DNA of 10,332 bases, taken from positions 1 to 10,332 of the forward strand of contig URQP01000094.1 of NCBI GenBank assembly GCA_900550025.1, in the 5' to 3' direction. Within the stretch, counting starts at the first letter, position 1. Each line of letters starts with the position of its first letter. The stretch is from an uncultured Porphyromonadaceae bacterium (GTDB taxonomy: Bacteria; Bacteroidota; Bacteroidia; Bacteroidales; Muribaculaceae). Below are positions 1 to 7,701 of this stretch, piece by piece. The translations under genes were made by a program, and so were the position numbers. Under the pieces are notes generated by a model, which worked only from the letters and a program-made list of their open reading frames with translations, made no database searches and was not told where the DNA came from.

Positions 1-341
1 ACAACATAGCCCACGGAGCGGGACTGTCGATAATCTTCCCGGCGTGGATGAAATACGTGTGGAAATCCAACCCGGCGAAATTCGTACAGTTCGGCCAACG
101 AGTATGGGGCATAAACTCATATCCCTACGACACAGAATACACCGTAACACAGATGATACGCCGGTTAGAAGACTGGTACAAACAGTTAGGACTGCCCACA
201 CGCCTTAGCGAGATTGGCATCAACAATTCCCAGTTCGAGGCGATGGCAGAGAGGGCGTTGGTGAACCGCGAAAGCGGTCTCGGCAACTTCGTGAAACTGA
301 AAAAACAGGACATAATCGAAATCTTCAAACTTGCTTTATAG
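1..341 (+). CDS. Iron-containing alcohol dehydrogenase (BdhA/YqhD-like), C-terminal fragment
   Basis: This is the 3' part of a gene that begins outside the window. The first full codon is at 3, leaving about 112 residues before the TAG at 339-341. The visible frame opens NIAHGAGLSIIFPAWMKYV. This matches the conserved C-terminal half of group III iron-dependent (NADPH/NADH-linked) alcohol dehydrogenases of the butanol dehydrogenase/YqhD type, where the HGAGL histidine lies at the place of the last metal ligand. The tail (RVWG..., RLEDWYKQLGLPTRLSEIGI) is also typical of the family. Such enzymes reduce aldehydes to alcohols in the cytoplasm. The in-frame ATG at 48 lies inside the conserved domain, so it is not the start. 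dnaG begins 3 bp downstream, so the two are probably co-transcribed. The family call is firm, but the substrate cannot be told. Confidence 0.88.
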   Translation, partial: NIAHGAGLSIIFPAWMKYVWKSNPAKFVQFGQRVWGINSYPYDTEYTVTQMIRRLEDWYKQLGLPTRLSEIGINNSQFEAMAERALVNRESGLGNFVKLKKQDIIEIFKLAL

Positions 342-344
342 CAA

Positions 345-2495
345 ATGATTGACAGAGAGACGGTAGACAAGATTCTTGACGCGGTCGACATCGTTGATGT
401 CGTTTCCGACTTCGTGCATTTGCGCCGCCGCGGCGCGAACTATATCGGGCTGTGCCCTTTCCATAACGAAAAGACACCGTCGTTCAGCGTCTCGCGCTCT
501 AAAGGAATATGCAAATGCTTCAGTTGCGGGAAAGGCGGCAGTGCCGTCAACTTCATTATGGAGCATGAGCAGATGTCGTACTACGAGGCACTCAAGTATC
601 TTGCCAAGAAATACCATATCGAAGTCAAGGAACGCGAGCTGACCGACAAGGAGAAGCAGGAACAGTCGGAACGAGAGAATATGCTCGTAGTCAACGAATT
701 TGCGATGAAGCAGTTCGAGGACAACATGTACAATACCGACGAGGGTCGCAACATCGGATTAGGCTATTTCTACGAACGCGGATTCAACGACAGCATCATC
801 AAGAAATTCCATCTCGGCTATTCGATGGACAACAGCACAGCCCTCTACGATGCCGTCAAGAAGCACGGATTCAATCCGAAATATGCGGTGGAGACCGGGC
901 TGTGCATGCACAACGAGCGCGGCTATTACGACCGCTTCAAAGGGCGCGTGATGTTTCCCGTGCTCAACATAGCGGGAAAAGTGATAGCCTTCGGAGGCAG
1001 GACGCTGAAAAAGGACGACCGGGCAAAATACGTCAATTCACCGGAGTCGATAATCTATAAGAAAAGCAACGAGCTTTACGGGCTGTTCCAAGCCAAACGC
1101 GGAATAGTCAACAAAGACAAATGCTTCCTCGTGGAGGGTTACACCGACGTGCTGTCGATGCATCAGGCGGGAATCGAGAATGTAGTGGCCTCATCAGGCA
1201 CATCGTTGACAGAAGGGCAGATACGGATGATACACCGCTTTACGGACAACATCACCGTGCTCTACGACGGCGACGCGGCCGGAATAAAAGCGTCGCTGCG
1301 CGGCATCGACATGCTGCTTGCCGAGGGACTAAACGTAAAGGTGCTGCTGCTTCCCGACGGCGACGACCCCGACAGCTTCGCCAAGAAACACAGCGCAACA
1401 GAGTTTCAGGACTATATCGCCGCACACGAGACCGACTTCATCCGCTTCAAGACCACAATCCTGCTGGAAGGCTTGGAGGACGACCCTATAAAACGTGCCT
1501 CCGCGATAAGCGACATAGTGAAATCCATTTCCGTCATCCCGTCGAACATCACGCGCGCCGTCTACACCAAAGAATGCAGCGACAAGTTCGGCATCGAGGA
1601 GAAAGTTTTGGTGGAGGAAGTGGCAAAGGCCATCCGCAAAGCAAAGGAGACAAAAGAGCAACGGAAACCGGAGCAGCAGGAAGAAACTGCCGGTCCAGTG
1701 GAAACAGCACCGGAGTTCACTACCACCTCAGTTCCGCAAGAAAAGCAAAATCCGGCCGAGAAACTGCTCAAGCCGTTCGAGCGTGAGGTGGCGCGATATA
1801 TAGCGAAATACGGGATGTGCGATTTCTGCGACGCTTACGACATAACCGGCGAGAACCGCAAGATGTCGGTCATAGAATACATCAGCACCGAGCTCGGCAA
1901 CGACAATATGTCGTTCAGCATACCGGCATATCAGGCCATATTCGAAAAAGCCACGACACTGACCGCCGAATACGAAAACGAACGGCAGAAAAAAGAAGAG
2001 GAATTCACCGCGCTGCGCAGACAGCTGGAGACGGAGGGCATAGAGCTCATCCGTACCACCGTCGACAACATCGACAGCATACAGCGCGAGGAAAAAGCCC
2101 TGCAAGAACGTATCGACAGCCAAATAAACGCGGAAAAAATGCTGTTCCAATCGTCGTTCTTGGAGAAAAAGCTGTGCTCCGACGAAAGCGACACTGTTCG
2201 CAACACCGCCATCGAACTCGTCAGCGACAAATACCAGCTAAGCAAGGTGCATACGAAATTCAGCAACATAGAGACAGAAGCCGACCGCCTCAACGAGCTG
2301 ATACCAACCGCCATACTAAGCTGGAAAGACGCCATACTGGCATTCAATATCCGCAAGATACAGGAGCAGATAAAGGAAGCCGCAAAAGCCGGCGACCTTC
2401 AGAAAATGCAGGAACTGCTCGCAGCGCAGAACAACCTGAAATCCCTGCAACAGCAATTCGCCAAACTGCTCGGCGACCGCGTAATCATTCCCTGA
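345..2495 (+). CDS. dnaG: DNA primase DnaG
   Basis: This is a complete 716-residue primase that makes RNA primers for lagging-strand and restart synthesis at the fork. It has an N-terminal CHC2 zinc ribbon with ligands C37, H40, C58 and C61 (CPFH then CKCFSC). A catalytic core follows, with the YDRFKGRVMFPV block near residue 195. The TOPRIM domain carries the acid E264 (FLVEGYTD), the metal-binding pair D308/D310 (YDGD) and D341/D343 (DDPDSF). After about residue 440 there is an E/Q/K/P/T-rich linker, then a long helical, coiled-coil-like C-terminal part (about 480-716), where DnaG proteins bind the DnaB helicase; this part is not conserved enough to check residue by residue. All catalytic motifs are intact. 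There is no Shine-Dalgarno sequence before the ATG, as is usual in Bacteroidetes. The 3-bp gap from the dehydrogenase gene suggests read-through transcription or translational coupling. It converges on the pilus operon, with 82 bp between stop codons. Confidence 0.97.
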   Translation: MIDRETVDKILDAVDIVDVVSDFVHLRRRGANYIGLCPFHNEKTPSFSVSRSKGICKCFSCGKGGSAVNFIMEHEQMSYYEALKYLAKKYHIEVKERELTDKEKQEQSERENMLVVNEFAMKQFEDNMYNTDEGRNIGLGYFYERGFNDSIIKKFHLGYSMDNSTALYDAVKKHGFNPKYAVETGLCMHNERGYYDRFKGRVMFPVLNIAGKVIAFGGRTLKKDDRAKYVNSPESIIYKKSNELYGLFQAKRGIVNKDKCFLVEGYTDVLSMHQAGIENVVASSGTSLTEGQIRMIHRFTDNITVLYDGDAAGIKASLRGIDMLLAEGLNVKVLLLPDGDDPDSFAKKHSATEFQDYIAAHETDFIRFKTTILLEGLEDDPIKRASAISDIVKSISVIPSNITRAVYTKECSDKFGIEEKVLVEEVAKAIRKAKETKEQRKPEQQEETAGPVETAPEFTTTSVPQEKQNPAEKLLKPFEREVARYIAKYGMCDFCDAYDITGENRKMSVIEYISTELGNDNMSFSIPAYQAIFEKATTLTAEYENERQKKEEEFTALRRQLETEGIELIRTTVDNIDSIQREEKALQERIDSQINAEKMLFQSSFLEKKLCSDESDTVRNTAIELVSDKYQLSKVHTKFSNIETEADRLNELIPTAILSWKDAILAFNIRKIQEQIKEAAKAGDLQKMQELLAAQNNLKSLQQQFAKLLGDRVIIP

Positions 2496-2577
2496 CCACC
2501 GCCGCAACGGCAAAATAAGCCACACATCTTCCTGCCCAGCGGAACTGGCATCGCCGACAAACGGGGCCGCACCTCTG

Positions 2578-5370
2578 CTATTCCTTTATGCACCTCACCG
2601 GACGTGCCATAGTTCTTGTGCCGGAGAAACGAGTCGTATAAGTATTATTTCCGCTCGGATAATCCGACCTTGCTACAAAAGTATAAGCGGCATATGCCTG
2701 ATTTTTAAGTGCGACCGATGTCCAATAATACACTCCATACATCGCCCATAATCCGCCAGGCTCGGAGACAGATGCCATATCCCCTGCGCTATACACCTCA
2801 AGCCCCGGACGGTCGGCGCGCTGACCGGTTGCGGTACATGGAAACATCTCACCAGTACCAGACTTCGTTTTGTAGAACCAGTATTGATTATGATTCGGAT
2901 AATTCGCACTTGAATCCTTCTTGCCATTAAACTTGTCCACACCGCCGGAATTTCCTGTACTTCCCTTGACCATCACCGAAAACGCATTCGGGAAAGGCAC
3001 TTTAAATCCTTTCGGCGAGGGGTCATACACGGTTTTTATAGAAGTATAAGCGTTCGCATCATTACACCCCCAGAGCCCAAGTCTATTTTGATTCAACCAA
3101 TTTTGAGCCGAGCCATTAAAATACGCATAATAGACATTCGGGTTTTGTATCGCTTCTTCCATAGAGGCAGAACGGCCTTGCACCACATCGTACTGATACT
3201 TCGGGTCAATAGTCTCTTGCGGACGATAATCGTCACGCCCTACCGCGTCAAAATTCCTTAATGCAACAATCGGGTCCTTGCGCCCCCACTGGTAATATGT
3301 AGAGCCTACATCCCTGTAATCGAACCTGTCGCCTTTTTGCGTCACATTAAGCACGGCAGTCTTGCCGCTTACATCCTGTGTGAAAGTATATGACAAGTCA
3401 CGCTGGTTATAATATACCATCTTGCCGTCAACCCATCCCAAATTGTAAGGCATAAGCCCATAACGCACACTGCTGTTGTTCCAATCCTCCAGCCAATGTA
3501 AATCATTATCCGTAAACGTATGATTCGTGACCCATATATGCCAGCTCCACATTATTCTTCCCTGATTGTCGCGAACGGCAACAATTGCGTTTGCCTGCTG
3601 CATATATTCCTGGTCCAGAGTGAACTCAAGAAAATGCTTGTCTGCCGAAAGCTTCACGTCCTTGAACATATAGAAACCGTCGCTCCACACGAGGATACAG
3701 TCATGGGGCGTATAGTGGTCATAGATGTAGGGCGATGATATTCTATTACCCATATAATCAGTGAAATCACTGCCATCGTATGCCGAGCTGTTTGTCCCGC
3801 CATCCTTTATTGCATTACCATACACCAAAGGCAGCTTATAAGTTCCGGCAGCCGGCACTATGTAGCAATTGGCAGTGTTGCGGTTGCCGCCGTACCCATC
3901 ATCCAGCGAAAGGTCATAAGGATTGTCGGGAGAGCCTACCAAGGCAGCATTCTGAAGAGCCTCGTCGCCATTGTAACTGGTCCGCATCCTCGCCCTGTCA
4001 ATCACGATGCTGTACGAGGAATCCTCGCCGCCCATGCCTGAAGAAGTGAAATCAGTCACCACATCACCAAAGCTTATATCGCTTACCGCACCGCTCTCCA
4101 TATCCGTCTCCTTAGCGCTGTTTTCTGCCGCCGACCATTTCACCGGCTGTATCTCTCCAGTCTGCACACGGCGTCGGTAGCTTACCACCTCATACGTGCC
4201 GGTAGTACCGCCGAGCGGCATTGTAATCGCCGCCGGGTTTGAAGTGCCGGATGCCCTGACCTCGAACACATACTCCCAATTAATAGATTCCGTGGAAATC
4301 TTATACGTATATATGCTACCGGCCTCCCAGTTCTGTCCTTTCAGCGAGCCAGTAAGCGTCTGCTCCGTGCCGTCAGGCATCTGCAGCACAACTTTGATAC
4401 CGGCATTTTCCGGCAGCATCTGCGGTATCAGCATAAATGTAGTGACCGGATTCTTGTCCGTTATCTGTTGCTCGCCGGTCTGGCTGTTGCTGACGGTCAC
4501 ATCGAATGTCTGGCTGTAGCTGACAGCATCCCTTGAAGCCTTCCACGTGAAAGCCCCGTCACTTTCCCCATACTCGTACACGCACGAGCCTTCACCATAC
4601 ACATTCTCTATCGCGACAGTCTTCACCGTGCATCCGGCAATGTCGCCGGCAACGAACCTGACACCAGCCAGAGCATGCTCGAAATTCAAAGGTACCGCCC
4701 CCGTTGCCGGGTCAACAGAATTCTTGCCGCAAGCCTTGTGGCAAAACATAATGTCGGGCTGGACCGTCGCGTCAGCAGTGCGGTCAGTGCTGAAAGGGAC
4801 TTTGTAGGAAAATTCCAACGACCCGTCTGTGATATTCATGTCTGTAACACCGCCCTCACCAATCGTCTTCTTCCCATCATAAGAATATGGAGCGTAGGCA
4901 TAGAAATCAATGTCCATTTCCTCCGACGGCCAATAACGGGTCTCGTCAGGCAGCCATACTCCACCGGAATAGTCGCCGATTTCTTCATCCGCCATAAAGA
5001 TTTGTCCGTCAGGCATCAATGCAGTGACCCCGAAGCTCTTGCACACCTCTTTGAAATTACCGCTGTTGACAGGCACGCCGCGCGTAGCCTGTTTTTCTTC
5101 CGCCACCGCCGACAGATTACGCTCTATCGAGGTGTGGAGATAAAGAGTGTCATTTCCACTCTTGTCGAGAAGAATCAACGGCGTGTCGCCATAACGCACA
5201 GCCCTGCTGAGCGGTGTGCCGTCGCCAGCAGTAAAGGCGGAAGTGCCGAACCCGATTACGCCACCTCTCAATTTTCCGCCATTCTCAAACTCGTCATCAA
5301 CGCAGGACACCGACACAAACGTCAATGCGGCAAGCATCCACACATTCAGAAACTGCTTTTTTCCATCCAT
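2578..5370 (-). CDS. Large fimbrillin-family lipoprotein with FISUMP-like C-terminus, probable pilus tip or accessory subunit
   Basis: This 930-residue protein has a lipoprotein signal (hydrophobic residues 8-22, lipobox ending VSVSC, lipidated C23). Residues about 30-365 look like the Mfa1/FimA-type fimbrillin fold: RYWPSEEMDIDFYAYAPY at about 145-162, PLNFEHALAGVRFVAG at about 227-242, and a closing W.AGSIYTYKIS. Two Arg sites, LSRAV (R56) and ATRG (R97), resemble the Arg-specific processing sites of fimbrillins. The middle part (about 370-620) includes AIVAVRDNQGRIMWSWHIWV, a motif common in large Bacteroidetes fimbrillins. The C-terminal 250 residues, with DPSPKGFKVPFPNAF, YYWTS and a final ARPVRCIKE, resemble the FISUMP/DUF1566-like module, whose fold is often compared to C-type lectins. 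It is the last gene of the pilus operon, 108 bp after the stalk fimbrillin. Size, position and extra C-terminal module suggest a tip adhesin. The fimbrillin family is well supported; the tip role is inference. Confidence 0.86.
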   Translation of the reverse strand: MDGKKQFLNVWMLAALTFVSVSCVDDEFENGGKLRGGVIGFGTSAFTAGDGTPLSRAVRYGDTPLILLDKSGNDTLYLHTSIERNLSAVAEEKQATRGVPVNSGNFKEVCKSFGVTALMPDGQIFMADEEIGDYSGGVWLPDETRYWPSEEMDIDFYAYAPYSYDGKKTIGEGGVTDMNITDGSLEFSYKVPFSTDRTADATVQPDIMFCHKACGKNSVDPATGAVPLNFEHALAGVRFVAGDIAGCTVKTVAIENVYGEGSCVYEYGESDGAFTWKASRDAVSYSQTFDVTVSNSQTGEQQITDKNPVTTFMLIPQMLPENAGIKVVLQMPDGTEQTLTGSLKGQNWEAGSIYTYKISTESINWEYVFEVRASGTSNPAAITMPLGGTTGTYEVVSYRRRVQTGEIQPVKWSAAENSAKETDMESGAVSDISFGDVVTDFTSSGMGGEDSSYSIVIDRARMRTSYNGDEALQNAALVGSPDNPYDLSLDDGYGGNRNTANCYIVPAAGTYKLPLVYGNAIKDGGTNSSAYDGSDFTDYMGNRISSPYIYDHYTPHDCILVWSDGFYMFKDVKLSADKHFLEFTLDQEYMQQANAIVAVRDNQGRIMWSWHIWVTNHTFTDNDLHWLEDWNNSSVRYGLMPYNLGWVDGKMVYYNQRDLSYTFTQDVSGKTAVLNVTQKGDRFDYRDVGSTYYQWGRKDPIVALRNFDAVGRDDYRPQETIDPKYQYDVVQGRSASMEEAIQNPNVYYAYFNGSAQNWLNQNRLGLWGCNDANAYTSIKTVYDPSPKGFKVPFPNAFSVMVKGSTGNSGGVDKFNGKKDSSANYPNHNQYWFYKTKSGTGEMFPCTATGQRADRPGLEVYSAGDMASVSEPGGLWAMYGVYYWTSVALKNQAYAAYTFVARSDYPSGNNTYTTRFSGTRTMARPVRCIKE

Positions 5371-5478
5371 AGCGATTCATCCGTAAAATTCAACATCTCT
5401 CCATAGAGACCGGGTAGGGAGATTCAACCCCGCCCGGCCATACAAGCTCTGTCTTAACAAAGTTTCCAGCCTGTCTTT
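5371..5478 (-). promoter_or_regulatory. Stalk-tip intercistronic region with two overlapping stem-loops
   Basis: This is the longest gap inside the pilus operon; the others are a 4-bp overlap and 36 bp. In the minus-strand RNA, the segment 5439-5433 (GGCCGGG) pairs with 5414-5408 (CCCGGUC) as a 7-bp stem with one G-U pair. Inside it, 5431-5428 (GGGG) can pair with 5420-5417 (UCCC). Directly downstream is a perfect inverted repeat, UCUCU (5409-5405), loop AUGG, AGAGA (5400-5396). The two stems share bases 5408-5409, so they compete at their junction. No U-tract follows either one, so this is not a canonical intrinsic terminator. A 3' stabiliser for the stalk mRNA, an attenuator or an RNA-processing site are all possible. 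I see no convincing TAnnTTTG promoter here. Confidence 0.5.
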
Positions 5479-6657
5479 TTATTTACCTGATTCTATTTCA
5501 GTAGCACCAGGGGTTACAAAATCGTCAACAGATACAGTGAACGTGATAGGAACAAGCACCGGATCCGGTGTAGGATCTTCCGGGTCTGGCTCATATCCGC
5601 CATTGCCTTCGCCGAACACCAATGTATAGATATACTTCTTGCCCTGCTCCCAGTTGAATGCTACAGGAATGGCAAGTTTCTTAGGAGCATTGGCAGCACC
5701 CCAGAGATATACATCATCGTCACCAGCAACTCCGGAACCGTCCTTCACGTTCTTTATGATACAGTTAACAAGGAAATAAGAGCCTGTGGTATCTCCAAGC
5801 TTTGATTCTGCATCCCATGCAGTCGTGGTCTGCGGAAGAAGGAGCATTGTGTTGGCATTGAATTCGCCGTCCTTCGCACCGTCGTCGGTTGTTGTCAGAG
5901 CTACGACATTGTTGTCGCCCTTCACAGCTACCGCATCAAATGCTACTGCATAGGAGGCAGTGCCGCTCGTCAATTCAGCCCAAGTACCCCAGCCATCGGC
6001 ACCTGCAGGATAATCAGCAGTCGCGCCCTCATGGTCAACGATATTCTTGTCAGTATCTACCGACGGGAAAGTGAATGTGTTGGTGTTGCCTACATTCACG
6101 ACGTCAACGCCGGAAATCTCCACATACAGGTTGGCGTTGGTGTTCTTTGCCTGGAACACGATCTGCGACAACGCGTGGCGGAAATTGAGCGCTACAGGTG
6201 TGTTGGCAGCGTCTTCCGCCGGTTTCGACTGGCTGGTCTTCACGGCATAGATAAGGTCCTGCTGGGCTGCCACATCGTCATTAACCTCGAAATTGACGAA
6301 CTTGGCCACAGCCTTGCCCTCTGCCACGCTCCACTGATATGAACCGTTGTCATTGTAGTAAGCGTAGAAATCAACCGGTGTCGCCGGCCAATAGCGCACG
6401 CCGCTCTTGTTGACCCAAGAGCCGTCCTCATTAGCAATCTGATCCTTGTCGATGTAAGTCTGCCCGTCGCTTATGGCAGATACATAGAAACCCTCCGGCA
6501 TATTGTTGTTGCAATATACATCGGCCGCACGTGTCGCACTGTTAGTGACTACGTCGAATGTGATTTCGTCACCATCATGATTCACATCGATCACTTCTTC
6601 CTTAGAACACGATACCAAAAGTGCCAGCACCGTAATTCCTGAAACAATTTTCTTCAT
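5479..6657 (-). CDS. Fimbrillin (Mfa1/FimA-like), probable major pilus stalk subunit
   Basis: This is a 392-residue lipoprotein precursor. It has a short signal peptide with lipobox LLVSC (C17), then a propeptide-like stretch ending SATRAADV. The R43-A44 bond matches the Arg-specific site at which Bacteroidales fimbrillins are cut at the cell surface, removing the lipid anchor and the first strand so that polymerisation by donor-strand exchange can proceed. The N-terminal domain has GVRYWPATPVDFYAYY (about 87-101) and PVALNFRHALSQIVFQA (about 154-170). The C-terminal domain has MLLLPQTT (about 271-278) and WEQGKKYIYTLVFGEG (about 336-351). A D/P-rich linker (about 355-368) leads to ITFTVSVDDFV, the strand-forming tail expected to donate to the next subunit. 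Size and order, after DUF3575 and DUF5119 genes and before a larger fimbrillin, suggest the abundant stalk pilin. A purine-rich AAAAGAGAA precedes the ATG. Family is confident; the stalk role is inferred. Confidence 0.88.
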   Translation of the reverse strand: MKKIVSGITVLALLVSCSKEEVIDVNHDGDEITFDVVTNSATRAADVYCNNNMPEGFYVSAISDGQTYIDKDQIANEDGSWVNKSGVRYWPATPVDFYAYYNDNGSYQWSVAEGKAVAKFVNFEVNDDVAAQQDLIYAVKTSQSKPAEDAANTPVALNFRHALSQIVFQAKNTNANLYVEISGVDVVNVGNTNTFTFPSVDTDKNIVDHEGATADYPAGADGWGTWAELTSGTASYAVAFDAVAVKGDNNVVALTTTDDGAKDGEFNANTMLLLPQTTTAWDAESKLGDTTGSYFLVNCIIKNVKDGSGVAGDDDVYLWGAANAPKKLAIPVAFNWEQGKKYIYTLVFGEGNGGYEPDPEDPTPDPVLVPITFTVSVDDFVTPGATEIESGK

Positions 6658-6693
6658 TTCTCTTTTGATAAATAGGTTAAAATAATGTAAGTA

Positions 6694-7701
6694 TCATAAT
6701 TTTATTTCTTCTTCCACCACCTCCCAGTCGTCTACCGACGGGTCGAAGCCGCTGCCGTTCTCGATAGGCTGCGGAAGGTCGAGACCGTCGATTATCAGAT
6801 GCACATGTCGGTAGTCGGGAGCGTTGTGCACCTGCATGGTGACGTCGAGATTCTCGCTGTCCTTATAGCAGTACTTCGCGCCGTCGTCCATCACGACATA
6901 GAACACCATCTTGTGCGGGTCGGGATTCGCCGTGTTGTGCCCGAAGGTATAGAACTTCCCTGTGACCGTCGATTTACCGTCGGACTGCGCCGCGAATGGC
7001 AATGTGACACACTCATCGCCAAGCTCTTCAGATGATAAAGTAATCTTGCCTGCCATTCCCGAAATCGTGCCGCACATCTGCGCCATATGTTTCAGATTCT
7101 TCACATTACGCACCTCGTAAGTGTATGTACAAACCAACTCGTGGGGGTACAACTTTATAACATATTCCTCGCTCTCCACCGGGACAGGCTCCATGCCATC
7201 CTCATAGGGTGCCAGTACATAGCTTATTCCGGAATCAGTTATCTCCACCTCGGTGGCCGTACAGCCCCATATCATATCGGGACATATCACCACGCGTTCG
7301 TCCTCCGTTCCGCGCGACCGCGGCGCATAGTTGGCTCCGTTGCCATAAATAGGTTCGAGCACGCTGCCCTCGCGCGTATAAATCCCATGCGTCCAGAAGT
7401 CATCGGTATTATAGAACTCGACAGCTTCCGTATCATTATTATAGCACAATACCAAATACTTGCCAACCCTCAGGTCAACCTCGCCTCCAATAGCGTTGCT
7501 GAAATCGAAACGGTAGCCTCCGCCACCCTCGATAGGATAGAAATAAACGCACATTCCTGCGGGATCGGCCTGCGGGGCATCCCGCCAATCGAATTCGACC
7601 CTGACCTTCGCCGCATGCGGATGATAATAGCACAGTTCCTTATGCTCACAGGATGTGAACACCAACAACGCCGTCAAAAGATAAAATAACCGTCTCATCA
7701 T
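6694..7701 (-). CDS. DUF5119 family lipoprotein of a pilus locus (FimB/Mfa2-like position)
   Basis: This 335-residue protein has a signal peptide with lipobox VFTSC (C18). The mature start CEHKELCYYHPHAAKVRVEF, then FDWRDAP and GMCVYFYP (about 49-56), and YLVLCYNNDTE (about 82-92) are what I recognise as the DUF5119 signature, a family that sits beside DUF3575 and fimbrillin genes in Bacteroidales. Later features are a second beta-rich half (about 180-310) and an acidic tail FDPSVDDWEVVEEEIKL, whose final part resembles the tails of FimB/Mfa2-type anchor subunits. In such loci a lipoprotein of this kind anchors the pilus base or limits its length; that role is inferred here. Its start overlaps the stop of the upstream gene by 4 bp (ATGA, 7701-7698), indicating translational coupling. 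A second in-frame ATG at 7698 is also possible and would not change the lipobox. Confidence 0.82.
   Translation of the reverse strand: MMRRLFYLLTALLVFTSCEHKELCYYHPHAAKVRVEFDWRDAPQADPAGMCVYFYPIEGGGGYRFDFSNAIGGEVDLRVGKYLVLCYNNDTEAVEFYNTDDFWTHGIYTREGSVLEPIYGNGANYAPRSRGTEDERVVICPDMIWGCTATEVEITDSGISYVLAPYEDGMEPVPVESEEYVIKLYPHELVCTYTYEVRNVKNLKHMAQMCGTISGMAGKITLSSEELGDECVTLPFAAQSDGKSTVTGKFYTFGHNTANPDPHKMVFYVVMDDGAKYCYKDSENLDVTMQVHNAPDYRHVHLIIDGLDLPQPIENGSGFDPSVDDWEVVEEEIKL

Noticed and set aside
1121..2518. Two long plus-strand ORFs (221 and 233 residues) in another frame of dnaG
   Set aside because: They are Arg-rich shadow frames within a primase whose motifs are intact.
2496..2577. Possible bidirectional terminator between the convergent dnaG and large fimbrillin genes
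   Set aside because: Only short stems are visible (GCCG-CAA-CGGC at 2501-2511 and CCAG/CTGG at 2536-2548), and neither is followed by a T-run in either direction, so I do not call a terminator.
4675..5406. 243-residue plus-strand ORF opposite the large fimbrillin
   Set aside because: It is antisense to the lipoprotein signal and fimbrillin domain, and its R/H/S-rich composition is typical of a shadow frame.
5371..5478. Separate promoter for the large fimbrillin (AAACTTTG near 5458-5465)
   Set aside because: It has one mismatch to TAnnTTTG and no TTG at a suitable distance upstream; read-through from the operon is simpler.
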